Shown: positions 17,056 to 25,917, numbered from the stretch's first letter. The stretch: 64,000 bases of DNA from Paenibacillus nanensis (GCF_003583765.1 NZ_QXQA01000017.1:62001-126000); one strand, 5' to 3'. A program made the numbers and translations. Notes: generated by a model from the sequence alone, not told the origin.

Positions 17056-17069
17056 CCATTCGCTGTTCT
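17037..17069. terminator. Perfect hairpin spanning both stop codons of two convergent genes
   Basis: AGAACAGCGAATGG and CCATTCGCTGTTCT form a perfect 14-bp stem around the loop GTTAA, which contains both stop codons. Neither flank has a T run, so intrinsic termination is uncertain. Confidence 0.6.
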
Positions 17070-18794
17070 CGTGTCTAACGCATTTTTAAAGGCCTCTAGC
17101 TTTTCAATCACTTGCGCGCTCGTCCGGCAGGCCTTCAGCTCCTGCAGCAGCAATCGACTCTCCTTCTGGTGCGTGCCAAGCAGACGTTCCTTCACCAGCA
17201 GGATCGAATGCGCCGACATGCTGATTTCATCCACATCGAGCCCAAGCCAAATGGGCAGCGCGCGCAAGTCGCCAGCCAGCTCTCCACAGACGCCAACTGT
17301 TATCCCGTATTTTTTTGCCGCCTCCACCGTTTGGATCAGCATGCGCATCAATGCGGGATGGAAAGGGTCGTATAGATGCGAAATCTCCTCATTCATCCGA
17401 TCCACAGCAAGCGTAAATTGCACCAAGTCATTTGTTCCGATGCTGAAGAAATCAACCTCCTGCGCCAGCAGATCCGCGATCATGACGGCTGCGGGCACTT
17501 CGATCATGATGCCGACCTTAATTCCTCTGTCGTACGGAATCCCCTCGCGCTCTAGCTCCTCCATCGCTTCCTTCAAAACCGCATTAGCGGCCTGCACTTC
17601 GTTAACCGATGAGATAAGCGGATACATGAGCTTGACCTGCCCGAACACGCTTGCCCTTAATATGGCGCGCAGCTGCGTTTTGAACAAATCCTTTCGATCC
17701 AGCGATATGCGGATGGCCCGGTACCCGAGAAACGGATTGTCCTCCTCCGGCAGCTCGAAATAATCCAGCTGCTTATCGCCGCCGATATCCAGCGTGCGAA
17801 TAACAAGCGGTTCCCCGGACAGCTTCTCCGCTACGCTGCGGTATACTTCGTACTGCTCCTCTTCCTTCGGGAACCGGTTCCGATCCATATACAGAAATTC
17901 GGTCCGGAACAGCCCCACGCCGTTCGCGCCGCTCGCCAGCGCAATTTCCAGCTCCTTGATCGAGCTGATATTCGCCTCAAGACGCAGAGCCTTCCCGTCC
18001 GGTGTGACGGAAAGCCGGTCCGCAATATGCTGGAGCTTCTTCTTTTCCTCTGCCAGCTTGTCATGCAGGTCGTTATACCGCTTAATCACCGCTTCGTCCG
18101 GATCGATAAACACATGACCGGCACCGCCGTCCACAACAATCGTTTGGCCGGTAATAATCGGCTCCTTCAATTTCGGCTCGACACCGACAACAAGCGGAAT
18201 GCCAAGCGCTCTTGCCATGATGGAGGAATGAGACGTCGTGCTCCCGGCCAGCGTTACGATGCCAAGCACATGCTCGGGATTGATATGGGCAAGCTGCGAA
18301 GGCGACAGCTCCTTCGCGATAAGGATAAAAGGCTGTGTATCCGACGGCAGCGTGACCTCCGGGACGCCGAGCAAATGCTTCAGCAAGCGGTTGCCGACAT
18401 CCTTGATATCAAGTGCCCGCTCCTTCATGTAGTCATCGTCGAGCAGGTCAAACATCGTGACGAAATGATCGATCGCTTCCTTCACCGCGACTTCGGCAGC
18501 TTTGTACTGGCGCTGAATAATCCCTTGAATCTCATTCATGAAGACAGGGTCGTCCAGAATCGCAATATGCGCGTCGAAAATATGCGTCTCCTCCGAACCG
18601 ACAACTTCGCGCAGCTCATCTTTTATCTGTTCGATCTCATGCTTGGAAGTGCGGATGCCTTCGTATACTCTTTCGAATTCGCGCGCGAAGTCCGACACGT
18701 CTATTTTTTGATCGGGTACCTCCCACTCCCAATTCGGCAGCACAAAAGCCTTTCCGATCGCGATGCCTGACGAGGCGCCTATCCCTTGAATCAT
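17052..18794 (-). CDS. ptsI: Phosphoenolpyruvate-protein phosphotransferase (PTS enzyme I)
   Basis: 580 residues, normal for EI. It takes phosphate from PEP and passes it to HPr in the cytosol. The phospho-His is in GSTTSHSSIMARALGIP at about residue 190; the PEP-binding domain shows GVGLFRTEFLYMDR, the signature IGTNDLVQFTLAVDR and the catalytic Cys in VGVCGELAGD. The ATG overlaps the EIICBA stop (ATGA), so the two are translationally coupled. No ptsH lies between or beside them; HPr must come from elsewhere. The 3' end overlaps the convergent PfpI gene by 4 bases. Confidence 0.96.
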   Translation of the reverse strand: MIQGIGASSGIAIGKAFVLPNWEWEVPDQKIDVSDFAREFERVYEGIRTSKHEIEQIKDELREVVGSEETHIFDAHIAILDDPVFMNEIQGIIQRQYKAAEVAVKEAIDHFVTMFDLLDDDYMKERALDIKDVGNRLLKHLLGVPEVTLPSDTQPFILIAKELSPSQLAHINPEHVLGIVTLAGSTTSHSSIMARALGIPLVVGVEPKLKEPIITGQTIVVDGGAGHVFIDPDEAVIKRYNDLHDKLAEEKKKLQHIADRLSVTPDGKALRLEANISSIKELEIALASGANGVGLFRTEFLYMDRNRFPKEEEQYEVYRSVAEKLSGEPLVIRTLDIGGDKQLDYFELPEEDNPFLGYRAIRISLDRKDLFKTQLRAILRASVFGQVKLMYPLISSVNEVQAANAVLKEAMEELEREGIPYDRGIKVGIMIEVPAAVMIADLLAQEVDFFSIGTNDLVQFTLAVDRMNEEISHLYDPFHPALMRMLIQTVEAAKKYGITVGVCGELAGDLRALPIWLGLDVDEISMSAHSILLVKERLLGTHQKESRLLLQELKACRTSAQVIEKLEAFKNALDTRTANG

Positions 18795-20677
18795 GATGTT
18801 TCCCCTCCACCATTGCTCTCTTTAAGTACGACTGACATAACCGATGACTGTCCTTTCTTCACCGCTTTGAACGGCGCGTAACGCCAGGAATGGACCCGAT
18901 CGGAATTGGTGATGACCATTGGCGTTGCTAACGACTTGCTTTCCTTTCGCACCTTCTGAAGGTTAAACCGGATAAGCAGCATGCCAGGCGTCACGTCATC
19001 GCCTTCTTTCACGAATGCCTGGAAATACTGCTTCCCGGCTAAACGAGAAGTATCGATACCGATATGCAGCAGCACCTCAAGCCCTTCCGGGGTTTTGATG
19101 CCGATGGCGTGCATAGTCGGATAGATGTGAATAACTTTACCTTGTACAGGCGACACAAGCTCGCCTCTGTCCGGGATGAAGGCAACGCCTTGGCCGACCA
19201 GCTTGCCGGCGAAGATGGGATCCGGCACTTCCTCTAGCGGTATCATACGTCCTTGCATCGGCGAGTGGAACAGCACCTGCTGCTGATCGCGGTGAATCGC
19301 TTTAAGCATTTCTTCCCGGATGAGTTCGGAGAACGTGCCGAATACAACCTGCACATGCCCGCCGCCAAGCCGGATGACGCCAGCCGCGCCTAAATTGCGC
19401 AGCGCGTTAATGTCCAGCGCTTTCTCATTCGAAACCTTCAAACGCAGACGGGTAATGCAGGATTCCATCTGCACGATATTTTGTTTGCCGCCGATCGCTT
19501 GCAGGATGAGAGGCGCCCGGTAAGGGATGTCGCCCGCCCATTCATCCAGCTGCGAGCCTTCCTCGCGTCCGGGTGTCGGGATTTGAAACCTGCGGATCGC
19601 CCATCTGAACAAGAAGTAATAGACGATGCCCGTCACAATGCCGATCGGGATCAGCAGCCAGCCTCTCGTCGCCAGATGCTCATTAATGACAAAATCGATG
19701 GCCCCAGCCGAAAAAGAGAAGCCGTGCAAGATGCCAAGCTCGTAGGTCACCCACATGATGATGCCGCTTAGCAGCGCATGTACGACGTACAAATATGGCG
19801 CAACGAATAAAAACGCAAATTCTACAGGCTCTGTAACGCCAGTAAGGAACGATGCCAGCGCCGCGTATAAAAATGTTTTTTGAATTTTGGGCTTCAAATC
19901 TTCCCGCGCTTCATGGATAATCGCGAACGCGATCGCAGGCAGCGCAAACATCATCGTGGGATACAAGCCCGCCATAAAGCTTCCTGCCGTCGGATCGCCT
20001 GCGAAGAACCGCGGCAGATCGCCATACACCACATGGCCTGACTCCGTCTCATAGCCCCCGACTTGAAACCAGAACACGTGGCTCACCAAATGGTGAAGGC
20101 CGAATACGGTTAGAATACGGTGAATAAATCCGTATAGAAAGACGCCGAAGCCGCCTGTGGATGCAACCGTATCGCCCAGCTCCAGGAGCAACGCTTGCAG
20201 CTCAGGCGCTATATTTACCATACCTATGGCGAATAACAGCGAAATAAAGCTTACAAATAAAGGGACAAATCGCGGCCCGCCAAAAAATTGTATGTATTCG
20301 GGCAGCTTCAAATCCTTAAATCGTTCATGGCTGAAACCGGATATAATGCCGATTACAGCACCGATTAGAACGGTGGGCTCGATCTCGGGAACGGAAGAAC
20401 GAATAATGCCGGTATAAATAATCATGCCCACCAGCGCCGCCATACCCGCCGCCAGGGCATTTCCGGTTAACCCCAATGCGACGCCGAGCGCAAAAATAAA
20501 CGGTAAATACGTAAAAATCGTGTCGCTGGCCGCCCGCAAATAATCGGACATGCCGGGTAAGCCGAGCACATCCCACGGCAGCTGGCTTAAGCTTAAAAAC
20601 AACGCCGCGCCGGGCAGCACAATCATAGGCAGCATAAAGGCTCTGCCTAACTGCTGCAAATTTCCTATAAATGACAT
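18791..20677 (-). CDS. PTS glucose/N-acetylglucosamine-family EIICBA permease
   Basis: 628 residues from ATG 20677 (GGAGGT 7 bases before). Domain order: EIIC membrane channel (about 1-385, ~10 hydrophobic segments, family motif ITEPVEFAFLFVAP in the form VTEPVEFAFLFVAP). Then EIIB with phospho-Cys near 407 in MESCITRLRL, then EIIA (about 470-610) with phospho-His in LLHIGIDTSRL. It imports and phosphorylates a hexose. The stretch GLHHLVSHVFWFQVGGY resembles NagE more than PtsG, so GlcNAc is slightly favoured; I cannot settle the sugar. It is transcribed with ptsI from a promoter carrying tandem cre-like sites. Confidence 0.9.
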   Translation of the reverse strand: MSFIGNLQQLGRAFMLPMIVLPGAALFLSLSQLPWDVLGLPGMSDYLRAASDTIFTYLPFIFALGVALGLTGNALAAGMAALVGMIIYTGIIRSSVPEIEPTVLIGAVIGIISGFSHERFKDLKLPEYIQFFGGPRFVPLFVSFISLLFAIGMVNIAPELQALLLELGDTVASTGGFGVFLYGFIHRILTVFGLHHLVSHVFWFQVGGYETESGHVVYGDLPRFFAGDPTAGSFMAGLYPTMMFALPAIAFAIIHEAREDLKPKIQKTFLYAALASFLTGVTEPVEFAFLFVAPYLYVVHALLSGIIMWVTYELGILHGFSFSAGAIDFVINEHLATRGWLLIPIGIVTGIVYYFLFRWAIRRFQIPTPGREEGSQLDEWAGDIPYRAPLILQAIGGKQNIVQMESCITRLRLKVSNEKALDINALRNLGAAGVIRLGGGHVQVVFGTFSELIREEMLKAIHRDQQQVLFHSPMQGRMIPLEEVPDPIFAGKLVGQGVAFIPDRGELVSPVQGKVIHIYPTMHAIGIKTPEGLEVLLHIGIDTSRLAGKQYFQAFVKEGDDVTPGMLLIRFNLQKVRKESKSLATPMVITNSDRVHSWRYAPFKAVKKGQSSVMSVVLKESNGGGETS

Positions 20678-20707
20678 GGCAGACCTCCATCGATGTTCGA
20701 CCGAAAT

Positions 20708-20732
20708 TGAAAGCGCCGCGAAAGCGCTGTCT
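20708..20732 (+). promoter_or_regulatory. Two overlapping cre-like sites upstream of EIICBA
   Basis: TGAAAGCGCCGCGA (20708-20721, 11/14 to consensus) overlaps CGAAAGCGCTGTCT (20719-20732, 12/14). Both lie 10-35 bases downstream of the predicted transcription start, where CcpA would block elongation or initiation. Confidence 0.6.
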
Positions 20733-20750
20733 CGCAGTTTGTCTAATACG

Positions 20751-20779
20751 ATGTTAAGCTCTCGTCTTCTATTTGTCAA
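20751..20779 (-). promoter_or_regulatory. Promoter of the EIICBA-ptsI operon
   Basis: On the minus strand a perfect TTGACA (20774-20779), 17-base spacer and TAACAT (20751-20756). The start of transcription would be near 20743. Confidence 0.7.
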
Positions 20780-20780
20780 A

Positions 20781-20810
20781 ATAAAAGACGGGCCGATCGG
20801 CCCGCCCTCG
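20781..20810 (-). terminator. Terminator of the Q/N-rich protein gene
   Basis: CGGGCCGATCGGCCCG is a perfect palindrome followed on the minus strand by TCTTTTATTTT. It directly abuts the -35 of the next operon. Confidence 0.85.
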
Positions 20811-20844
20811 TTGATGATTCTTTTCGGTTCAGACGTTTCCGCGA

Positions 20845-21423
20845 TTAACGGAAGCTCGTAGTGGAGTTGTTCGCTTGGTATCCCAGTTGGGCAATAACCG
20901 GACCATCTTGCTGGTAGGCATTTGTCGCCTTATACACAGGGTTTTGCTGTGTAAAGGACTGAACTTGGGACGGACCAAAGCCTTGCGATGCGTTGCTTTG
21001 GAAACCGCCGGCAAAGCCAGCATTGCCGAAAGAGTTAAAGCCCGCAGTCGATTGGAACTGTTGGCCGATTTGGTTTTGGCTAGCGTCGCGGCCGGCTTGG
21101 AAGCCAACGCGGGAGATTACCGGACCAAAATCGCCGAACGCTGTCGCTGGGGAGCTCGCCTGGCTTTGTACCTGCTGACCCGACGTGAAAGCTTGGTTCG
21201 TAAAGGATTGGAATGCCGGTGTTTGTTGTTGGAAACCAAATTGTTGATTATTTTGGGAACCAATACCGCCGACGATCGATTGCGTTTGGCGGCCGAAAGT
21301 CGGTTGGCTCAATTGACCTTGGTAATGAGATTGTACAAAGCCGGAAGGTTGGAATTGAGATTGGTTCTGGAATTGGTTTTGGAAGCCTTGCTGCCCGCCC
21401 TGGAATTGCGAAAATTGGTTCAC
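20845..21423 (-). CDS. Low-complexity Gln/Asn/Phe/Gly-rich protein, unknown function
   Basis: 192 residues starting with GTG after GAGGAGGAC. Composition is dominated by Q, N, F, G and S with almost no Leu, Lys or acidic residues and no Cys. There is no signal peptide or membrane segment. Two related segments stand out: FGPVISRVGFQAG near 100 and DGPVIAQLGYQAN near the C-terminus. Q/N-rich tracts such as FQNQFQNQSQF and SQNNQQFGFQQQ suggest self-assembly, for example in a spore coat or surface layer; that is inference. It is a single-gene unit with its own terminator. The 207-residue frame on the other strand is a shadow. Confidence 0.7.
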   Translation of the reverse strand: MNQFSQFQGGQQGFQNQFQNQSQFQPSGFVQSHYQGQLSQPTFGRQTQSIVGGIGSQNNQQFGFQQQTPAFQSFTNQAFTSGQQVQSQASSPATAFGDFGPVISRVGFQAGRDASQNQIGQQFQSTAGFNSFGNAGFAGGFQSNASQGFGPSQVQSFTQQNPVYKATNAYQQDGPVIAQLGYQANNSTTSFR

Positions 21424-21540
21424 GTCATGTCCTCCTCGATTAATAAGCGTAAGTCTTCAAAGAACAAGGCAGTATTCGCTGCCCGATTGCTCTATTGAAG
21501 CCTTTCTTATTGTGGAGAATAGACGGCTTTCTTATTACCG

Positions 21541-21978
21541 TCAGGTTTTGGATGATTTTCCTTCAGGCAGGAGAATGGAGTCCTCAACCTTAATGCATCG
21601 GTCCATAATGACGGTTAAACCGCCCGCTTCAGCGATTTCAGCCGCCTCGTCATTTTCGATGCCAAGCTGCAGCCATAATACTTTGGCTCCAATATCAGCC
21701 GCTTCCTTCGCGACAGGAGGGGTATGCTCGCTGCGCCTGAACACATTCACGATATCGACAGGCACGGGAATATCGCTAAGCTTTGCGTAGCTTTTCTGAC
21801 CGAGAATCGTGTCCGCGTTCGGATTGACCGGAATAATGGTGTAGCCCTTCTTCTGCATCGCTTCGGATACCATGTAGGAGACACGCTCCGGATTATCGGA
21901 TAAACCTACGACGGCAATCGTATCGCTGCCGCGCAATATTTCCCTGATTTGATCTCTTTCCGGATTTTGAAATGCCAT
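21541..21978 (-). CDS. CoA-binding domain protein (YneT/YccU family)
   Basis: 145 residues forming one Rossmann-like CoA_binding_2 domain: TIAVVGLSDNPERVSY (dinucleotide-type loop), YTIIPVNPNADTILG, VDIVNVFRRSEHTPPV and LWLQLGIENDEAAEIAEAGG. Family members bind CoA; their role is unclear. GAGGTGTAGC precedes the ATG, 32 bases after the EPSP synthase stop, so it is probably the third gene of an aroK-aroA-like operon. Confidence 0.85.
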   Translation of the reverse strand: MAFQNPERDQIREILRGSDTIAVVGLSDNPERVSYMVSEAMQKKGYTIIPVNPNADTILGQKSYAKLSDIPVPVDIVNVFRRSEHTPPVAKEAADIGAKVLWLQLGIENDEAAEIAEAGGLTVIMDRCIKVEDSILLPEGKSSKT

Positions 21979-22010
21979 TTGCTACACCTCTGTTTCCGTA
22001 TAATAAATTT

Positions 22011-23312
22011 CTATGCTTCGCTTTCCACCCATTCTACATTTGCGCCAAGCGCCTTCAAATGGTCGAAGTAGATCGGATACGACTTCGCGACATGGTGCGC
22101 GTCATGAATCCGAATCGGCTGCTTCGCGCGCAAACCGACGACCGTAAGCGCCATAATGACGCGGTGGTCATAGTGAGCATTGATGTCAACCCCGCCCTCT
22201 ACGCCTTCCGGACGTCCATGCACAATAATTTCGCTCTGACGTTCTTCCACGTTAGCCCCTGCTTTGCGCAGCTCGTTCAAATAGTCCGTGATGCGGTCGC
22301 ATTCCTTATAACGCAGGTTCTCTACATTATAGAACCGAGACGTTCCTTCCGCGAACACAGCTGCCGCCACCATGGCAAGCACCGCGTCCGTCGCGTGATC
22401 GCCGTCGAATTCCACAGCCTTCAGCTTGCCGTTGCCTTGTACGTGCACTACGCCGTTCTCATGCGTAAGCGGTACGTCCATCATGCGGAGCACGTCAACA
22501 ACCGCGCGTTCCCCCTGCTTGCTGTTCTCCATGAGACGGTTCACGGTGACGTCCGAATCCGTAACGGCTGCAGCCGCTAGAATGGCGGCGGAGCCTGGAT
22601 AATCGCCTTGCACATAGTAGGTTTTCGCCTCGTAACGCTGGCGTCCCGGTACGCGGAAGCGCATATAGTCCTCATCGGCATGGATGACGATGCCGGCTTG
22701 CTCCAGCACTTCAAGCGTTTGGCCAACAACGACCTTAGACTTCAAATCATGCAGCACTTCGATTTCGCTGTCTTCCTCCAAGAGCGGCGTTAAGAACAGC
22801 AGCGCGCTCAAAAACTGCGAGCTGATATTGCCGGATACTTGAATATGTCCGCCGCGCGGCTGGCCGCCCTTGATCGTAATCGGGAGCTTGCCTTCGTTAT
22901 GCTCAATCGTAACGCCCATGCTGATGAGCGATTCAATTAAATCATGATGAGGCCGCTTGCCGAGAGAATCCGGATAACGGTTAATGAAGGTAACGTCCGG
23001 ACATAGAGCCGCAATCGCCATTAAGAAACGCAGGACGGCGCCGGCGTTGCCAACGTCAAGCGTCTCAACCGGCTTCGGGTTCCGGCCAAAGCCCGTAATT
23101 ACGATTTTTTCGTCGTCTTCCTCTACAACTGCGCCTAAATCGCGGATGCAGCGGCGCATTGCGTCACTGTCCTCGCTGTGGGCGGGATAATAAATCGTGC
23201 TTGTTCCTTCCGCAAGCGCGGCTACCAGCAGGTAGCGCGTCGTGTAGTTTTTGGAGGACAGCGCCTCGATTCTACCCATCAGCCGGGGTGTCGGCGTTAC
23301 GATTACATCCAT
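22011..23312 (-). CDS. aroA: Divergent 3-phosphoshikimate 1-carboxyvinyltransferase (EPSP synthase)
   Basis: 433 residues, normal EPSP synthase size. It joins shikimate-3-phosphate and PEP in the chorismate pathway. The overall pattern fits: the N-terminal Lys/Arg pair is in SSKNYTTR instead of DKSxxNR, and the PEP loop reads GNAGAVLRFL instead of GNAGTxxR. Also present are SSQFLSALLF, LRYKECDRI instead of KETDR, DHRVIMAL and the C-terminal Lys in VAKSYPIYF. All key basic residues are kept but several loop residues differ from class I and II enzymes, notably Ala for the Thr after GNAG. AAAGGAGA precedes the ATG. It follows aroK by 35 bases, which supports a shikimate role. Confidence 0.88.
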   Translation of the reverse strand: MDVIVTPTPRLMGRIEALSSKNYTTRYLLVAALAEGTSTIYYPAHSEDSDAMRRCIRDLGAVVEEDDEKIVITGFGRNPKPVETLDVGNAGAVLRFLMAIAALCPDVTFINRYPDSLGKRPHHDLIESLISMGVTIEHNEGKLPITIKGGQPRGGHIQVSGNISSQFLSALLFLTPLLEEDSEIEVLHDLKSKVVVGQTLEVLEQAGIVIHADEDYMRFRVPGRQRYEAKTYYVQGDYPGSAAILAAAAVTDSDVTVNRLMENSKQGERAVVDVLRMMDVPLTHENGVVHVQGNGKLKAVEFDGDHATDAVLAMVAAAVFAEGTSRFYNVENLRYKECDRITDYLNELRKAGANVEERQSEIIVHGRPEGVEGGVDINAHYDHRVIMALTVVGLRAKQPIRIHDAHHVAKSYPIYFDHLKALGANVEWVESEA

Positions 23313-23347
23313 CTTCGTCGGTCTCCTTTAGTATAGGATTGATTGTA

Positions 23348-23875
23348 TTAGGAAAATTGATTCCATGCTTTCAAAATTCGGTCTACCACTTCATCCACCG
23401 TCAGCTTTGTCGTATCCACAGACAAATGAGCGAAGTCGTAAACGCCTCTTCTCTTCTCCAATAGCATATGAACACGTTGGTGCAGATCTCCTTGCAGGAG
23501 CGGTCTTGCGGTGTCCGCCTCCACTCTCGCAATAATCTGCTCCGGACTTGCGTGCAGAGCTGCCACAAACCCGTTCTCCAGCATCATGCGGCGATTGTGC
23601 TCGCGCAGAACGGCTCCTCCGCCAGTCGCGATAACAGCGGGCTCGGCAGAAGTCAGCAGTTTATTTAACACCTGCGTTTCGATTTGCCTGAACCCGTCTT
23701 CGCCGTCGCTTTCGAATATTTCAGAAATCTTTCGGTTTTCGGCCTGTTCGATTTCTTCATCCGAATCGATTCTCGGCCATCCGAGTTTATCCGCCAGCAA
23801 TCGGCTGACGCTGGATTTCCCCGTTCCCATAAAACCGATTAAGATCAGCTTTCGATCTGATTTGAGCTGAGCCAC
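23348..23875 (-). CDS. aroK: Shikimate kinase
   Basis: 175 residues. It phosphorylates shikimate at the 3-hydroxyl with ATP. Walker A GFMGTGKSS near residue 15; the shikimate-binding Asp and Arg in RIDSDEEIEQ and GFRQIE; GGGAVLR for substrate; the lid with RPLLQG. GTG start with AAGGAGG 8 bases ahead. It heads an operon with the EPSP synthase and the CoA-binding protein. Confidence 0.95.
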   Translation of the reverse strand: MAQLKSDRKLILIGFMGTGKSSVSRLLADKLGWPRIDSDEEIEQAENRKISEIFESDGEDGFRQIETQVLNKLLTSAEPAVIATGGGAVLREHNRRMMLENGFVAALHASPEQIIARVEADTARPLLQGDLHQRVHMLLEKRRGVYDFAHLSVDTTKLTVDEVVDRILKAWNQFS

Positions 23876-24025
23876 CTTCGAACCTCCTTACTCTTGAACC
23901 TGTCCGGGGGCAATATTTTCCCTATCATATCATTTTTTTGCCGGCGCGAGGTATAAAAAAGTGGAATAAGCCGTATGGATGATAATGATACGCTTTGATG
24001 CCTATTTATGAACGGAGTGACTGCC

Positions 24026-24331
24026 ATGCCCAGCGAAGCTTTTTCGAGCCCGCCGCATCCCACTAACCTGCGAATCAAAAAAATATTGGACCCGGAGCAT
24101 CCGCTTTGCCGAGACGATGTCATTTGGATGCTGGGTTACATCAAAAAAAAGGTGGCTGACGAAGATCCATCGTTAATGGGTCTGTCGCAGCCACGCTTGA
24201 TGCAAAACTTTCTATACTTTGCCGAAGCCGCGATGGCGCTCATCCAGCGCAGGGCATACTGCGAACAGGAGGCCGATCGGCTGCGGCTTTGGCTGAAACA
24301 AGCGGCTCACGGGTTAATTCCCGAAAGCTAG
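24026..24331 (+). CDS. Conserved hypothetical protein
   Basis: 101 residues. Start ATG 24026 is chosen because GGAGTG sits 7-8 bases before; an in-frame ATG at 24008 has none. No signal or membrane segment. The text is largely helical (DDVIWMLGYIKKKV, MQNFLYFAEAAMALIQRRAYCEQEADRLRLWL), with a Cys in the last helix. I do not recognise a family. It converges on gnd with a 9-base gap and no terminator between. Confidence 0.6.
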   Translation: MPSEAFSSPPHPTNLRIKKILDPEHPLCRDDVIWMLGYIKKKVADEDPSLMGLSQPRLMQNFLYFAEAAMALIQRRAYCEQEADRLRLWLKQAAHGLIPES

Positions 24332-24340
24332 GCGCACCTC

Positions 24341-25753
24341 TTAGGATTGCAGCCAGTTGAAGTGGAACGTGCCTTCTTTGTCGACGCGTTTGAACGTATG
24401 AGCGCCGAAATAGTCGCGCTGCGCTTGCAGCAGGTTGGCCGGCAAACGCTCTGTGCGGTAGCTGTCGAAGTAAGCCAGCGCGCTTGCAAACGCCGGAACC
24501 GGCACGCCGTTTGTAACGGCTGTCGCGACAACCTCGCGCCATGCGCCTTGGTACGATTCCACAATATTTTGGAAATACGGGTCAAGCAGCAGGTTGCGCA
24601 GCTCTGGATCGCGGTCGTACGCGTCCTTGATATTCTGCAGGAAGCGGGCGCGGATAATGCAGCCGCCGCGGAAGATCATCGCGATATCGCCGTAACGAAG
24701 ATCCCAGCCGTACTCTTCGGACGCTGCGCGCATTTGCGCGAAGCCTTGCGCGTACGAGCAAATTTTGCTCGCGAAGAGCGCCTTGCGAACCGCTTCGATA
24801 AACGCTGCCTTATCGCCTTGGAACGGCGCTTTCGCAGGGCCTTTCAGCACTTTGCTTGCCGCTACGCGCTCTTCCTTCATCGCGGACAGGAAGCGTGTAA
24901 ATACGGATTCGGTAATAATGGACAATGGAACGCCTAGATCAAGAGAGCTTTGGCTCGTCCATTTACCTGTGCCCTTCTGGCCCGCGGAGTCCAGAATGAC
25001 GTCAACCATTGGCTTGCCTGTCTCCGGATCGTACTTGGAGAAAATATCGCGCGTAATCTCGATCAGATAGCTGTCAAGCTCGCCCTTGTTCCACTCTGTA
25101 AAGATTTCATGCAATTCTTCGGTTGTTACGCCCAGAACGTTCTTCAGCAGGTCGTACGCTTCGCAGATCAGCTGCATATCGCCGTATTCGATGCCGTTGT
25201 GAACCATCTTCACGTAGTGGCCGGCGCCGTCCGGTCCGATGTAGGTACAGCAAGCGTCGTTGCCGACTTTCGCGGAAATTGCCGTTAAGATCGGTTCAAC
25301 CAGCTCATATGCGGATTTCTGGCCGCCAGGCATGATGGACGGCCCTTTCAGCGCGCCTTCTTCGCCGCCGGAGACGCCAGTGCCGATGAAACGGAAGCCC
25401 TTCGCTTCCAGCTCCTTGCTGCGGCGCTGCGTGTCAGGGAAGTATGCGTTGCCCCCGTCGATAATAATGTCGCCTTGATCCAGATGCGGCACCAAGGAGT
25501 CGATTGTTGCGTCTGTGCCTGCTCCGGCTTGCACCATGATCAAAATTTTGCGAGGTGTCTCGAGCGATTGAACAAACTCCTCAATCGTATATGTAGGCAC
25601 CAGTTTTTTGCCGGCAGCCTCCTTCATGAGCTCGTCCGTCTTCTCGCGGGAACGGTTGAATACGGAAACCGTAAATCCTTTGCTTTCAATATTAAGGGCC
25701 AGATTTTTACCCATGACGGCCATTCCGATAACGCCAATTTGTTGTTTTGACAT
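24341..25753 (-). CDS. gnd: 6-phosphogluconate dehydrogenase, decarboxylating
   Basis: 470 residues, standard length. It converts 6-phosphogluconate to ribulose-5-phosphate and CO2 with NAD(P)+, in the oxidative pentose phosphate pathway. N-terminal Rossmann loop IGVIGMAVMGKNLALN followed by NRS in place of an acidic residue, which favours NADP. Signature IIDGGNAYFPDTQRR, substrate motif GVSGGEEGALKGPSIMPGG, catalytic Lys/His in GHYVKMVHNGIEYGDMQ, and the C-terminal domain with GTGKWT. It is a single gene. Confidence 0.96.
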   Translation of the reverse strand: MSKQQIGVIGMAVMGKNLALNIESKGFTVSVFNRSREKTDELMKEAAGKKLVPTYTIEEFVQSLETPRKILIMVQAGAGTDATIDSLVPHLDQGDIIIDGGNAYFPDTQRRSKELEAKGFRFIGTGVSGGEEGALKGPSIMPGGQKSAYELVEPILTAISAKVGNDACCTYIGPDGAGHYVKMVHNGIEYGDMQLICEAYDLLKNVLGVTTEELHEIFTEWNKGELDSYLIEITRDIFSKYDPETGKPMVDVILDSAGQKGTGKWTSQSSLDLGVPLSIITESVFTRFLSAMKEERVAASKVLKGPAKAPFQGDKAAFIEAVRKALFASKICSYAQGFAQMRAASEEYGWDLRYGDIAMIFRGGCIIRARFLQNIKDAYDRDPELRNLLLDPYFQNIVESYQGAWREVVATAVTNGVPVPAFASALAYFDSYRTERLPANLLQAQRDYFGAHTFKRVDKEGTFHFNWLQS

Positions 25754-25917
25754 CTGGTTCTTCCATCCTTCGTCTAATTTATTTAATCACAATAGCTATA
25801 TTCTACTCCTTTTGGTTCGATATGAAAACTCTTTGCTTGGAAAAATGTCGCAGTCCCGCATCAGTTTTACTAACAGAATCCAAAAGTTTTTCTTATAGCA
25901 GGCCGCTTCACAACGAA

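Noticed and set aside
20875..21498. 207-residue frame antisense to the Q/N-rich gene
   Set aside because: Leu/Arg-rich text is what reversed Gln/Asn-rich codons give; no ribosome site, while the minus-strand gene has one.
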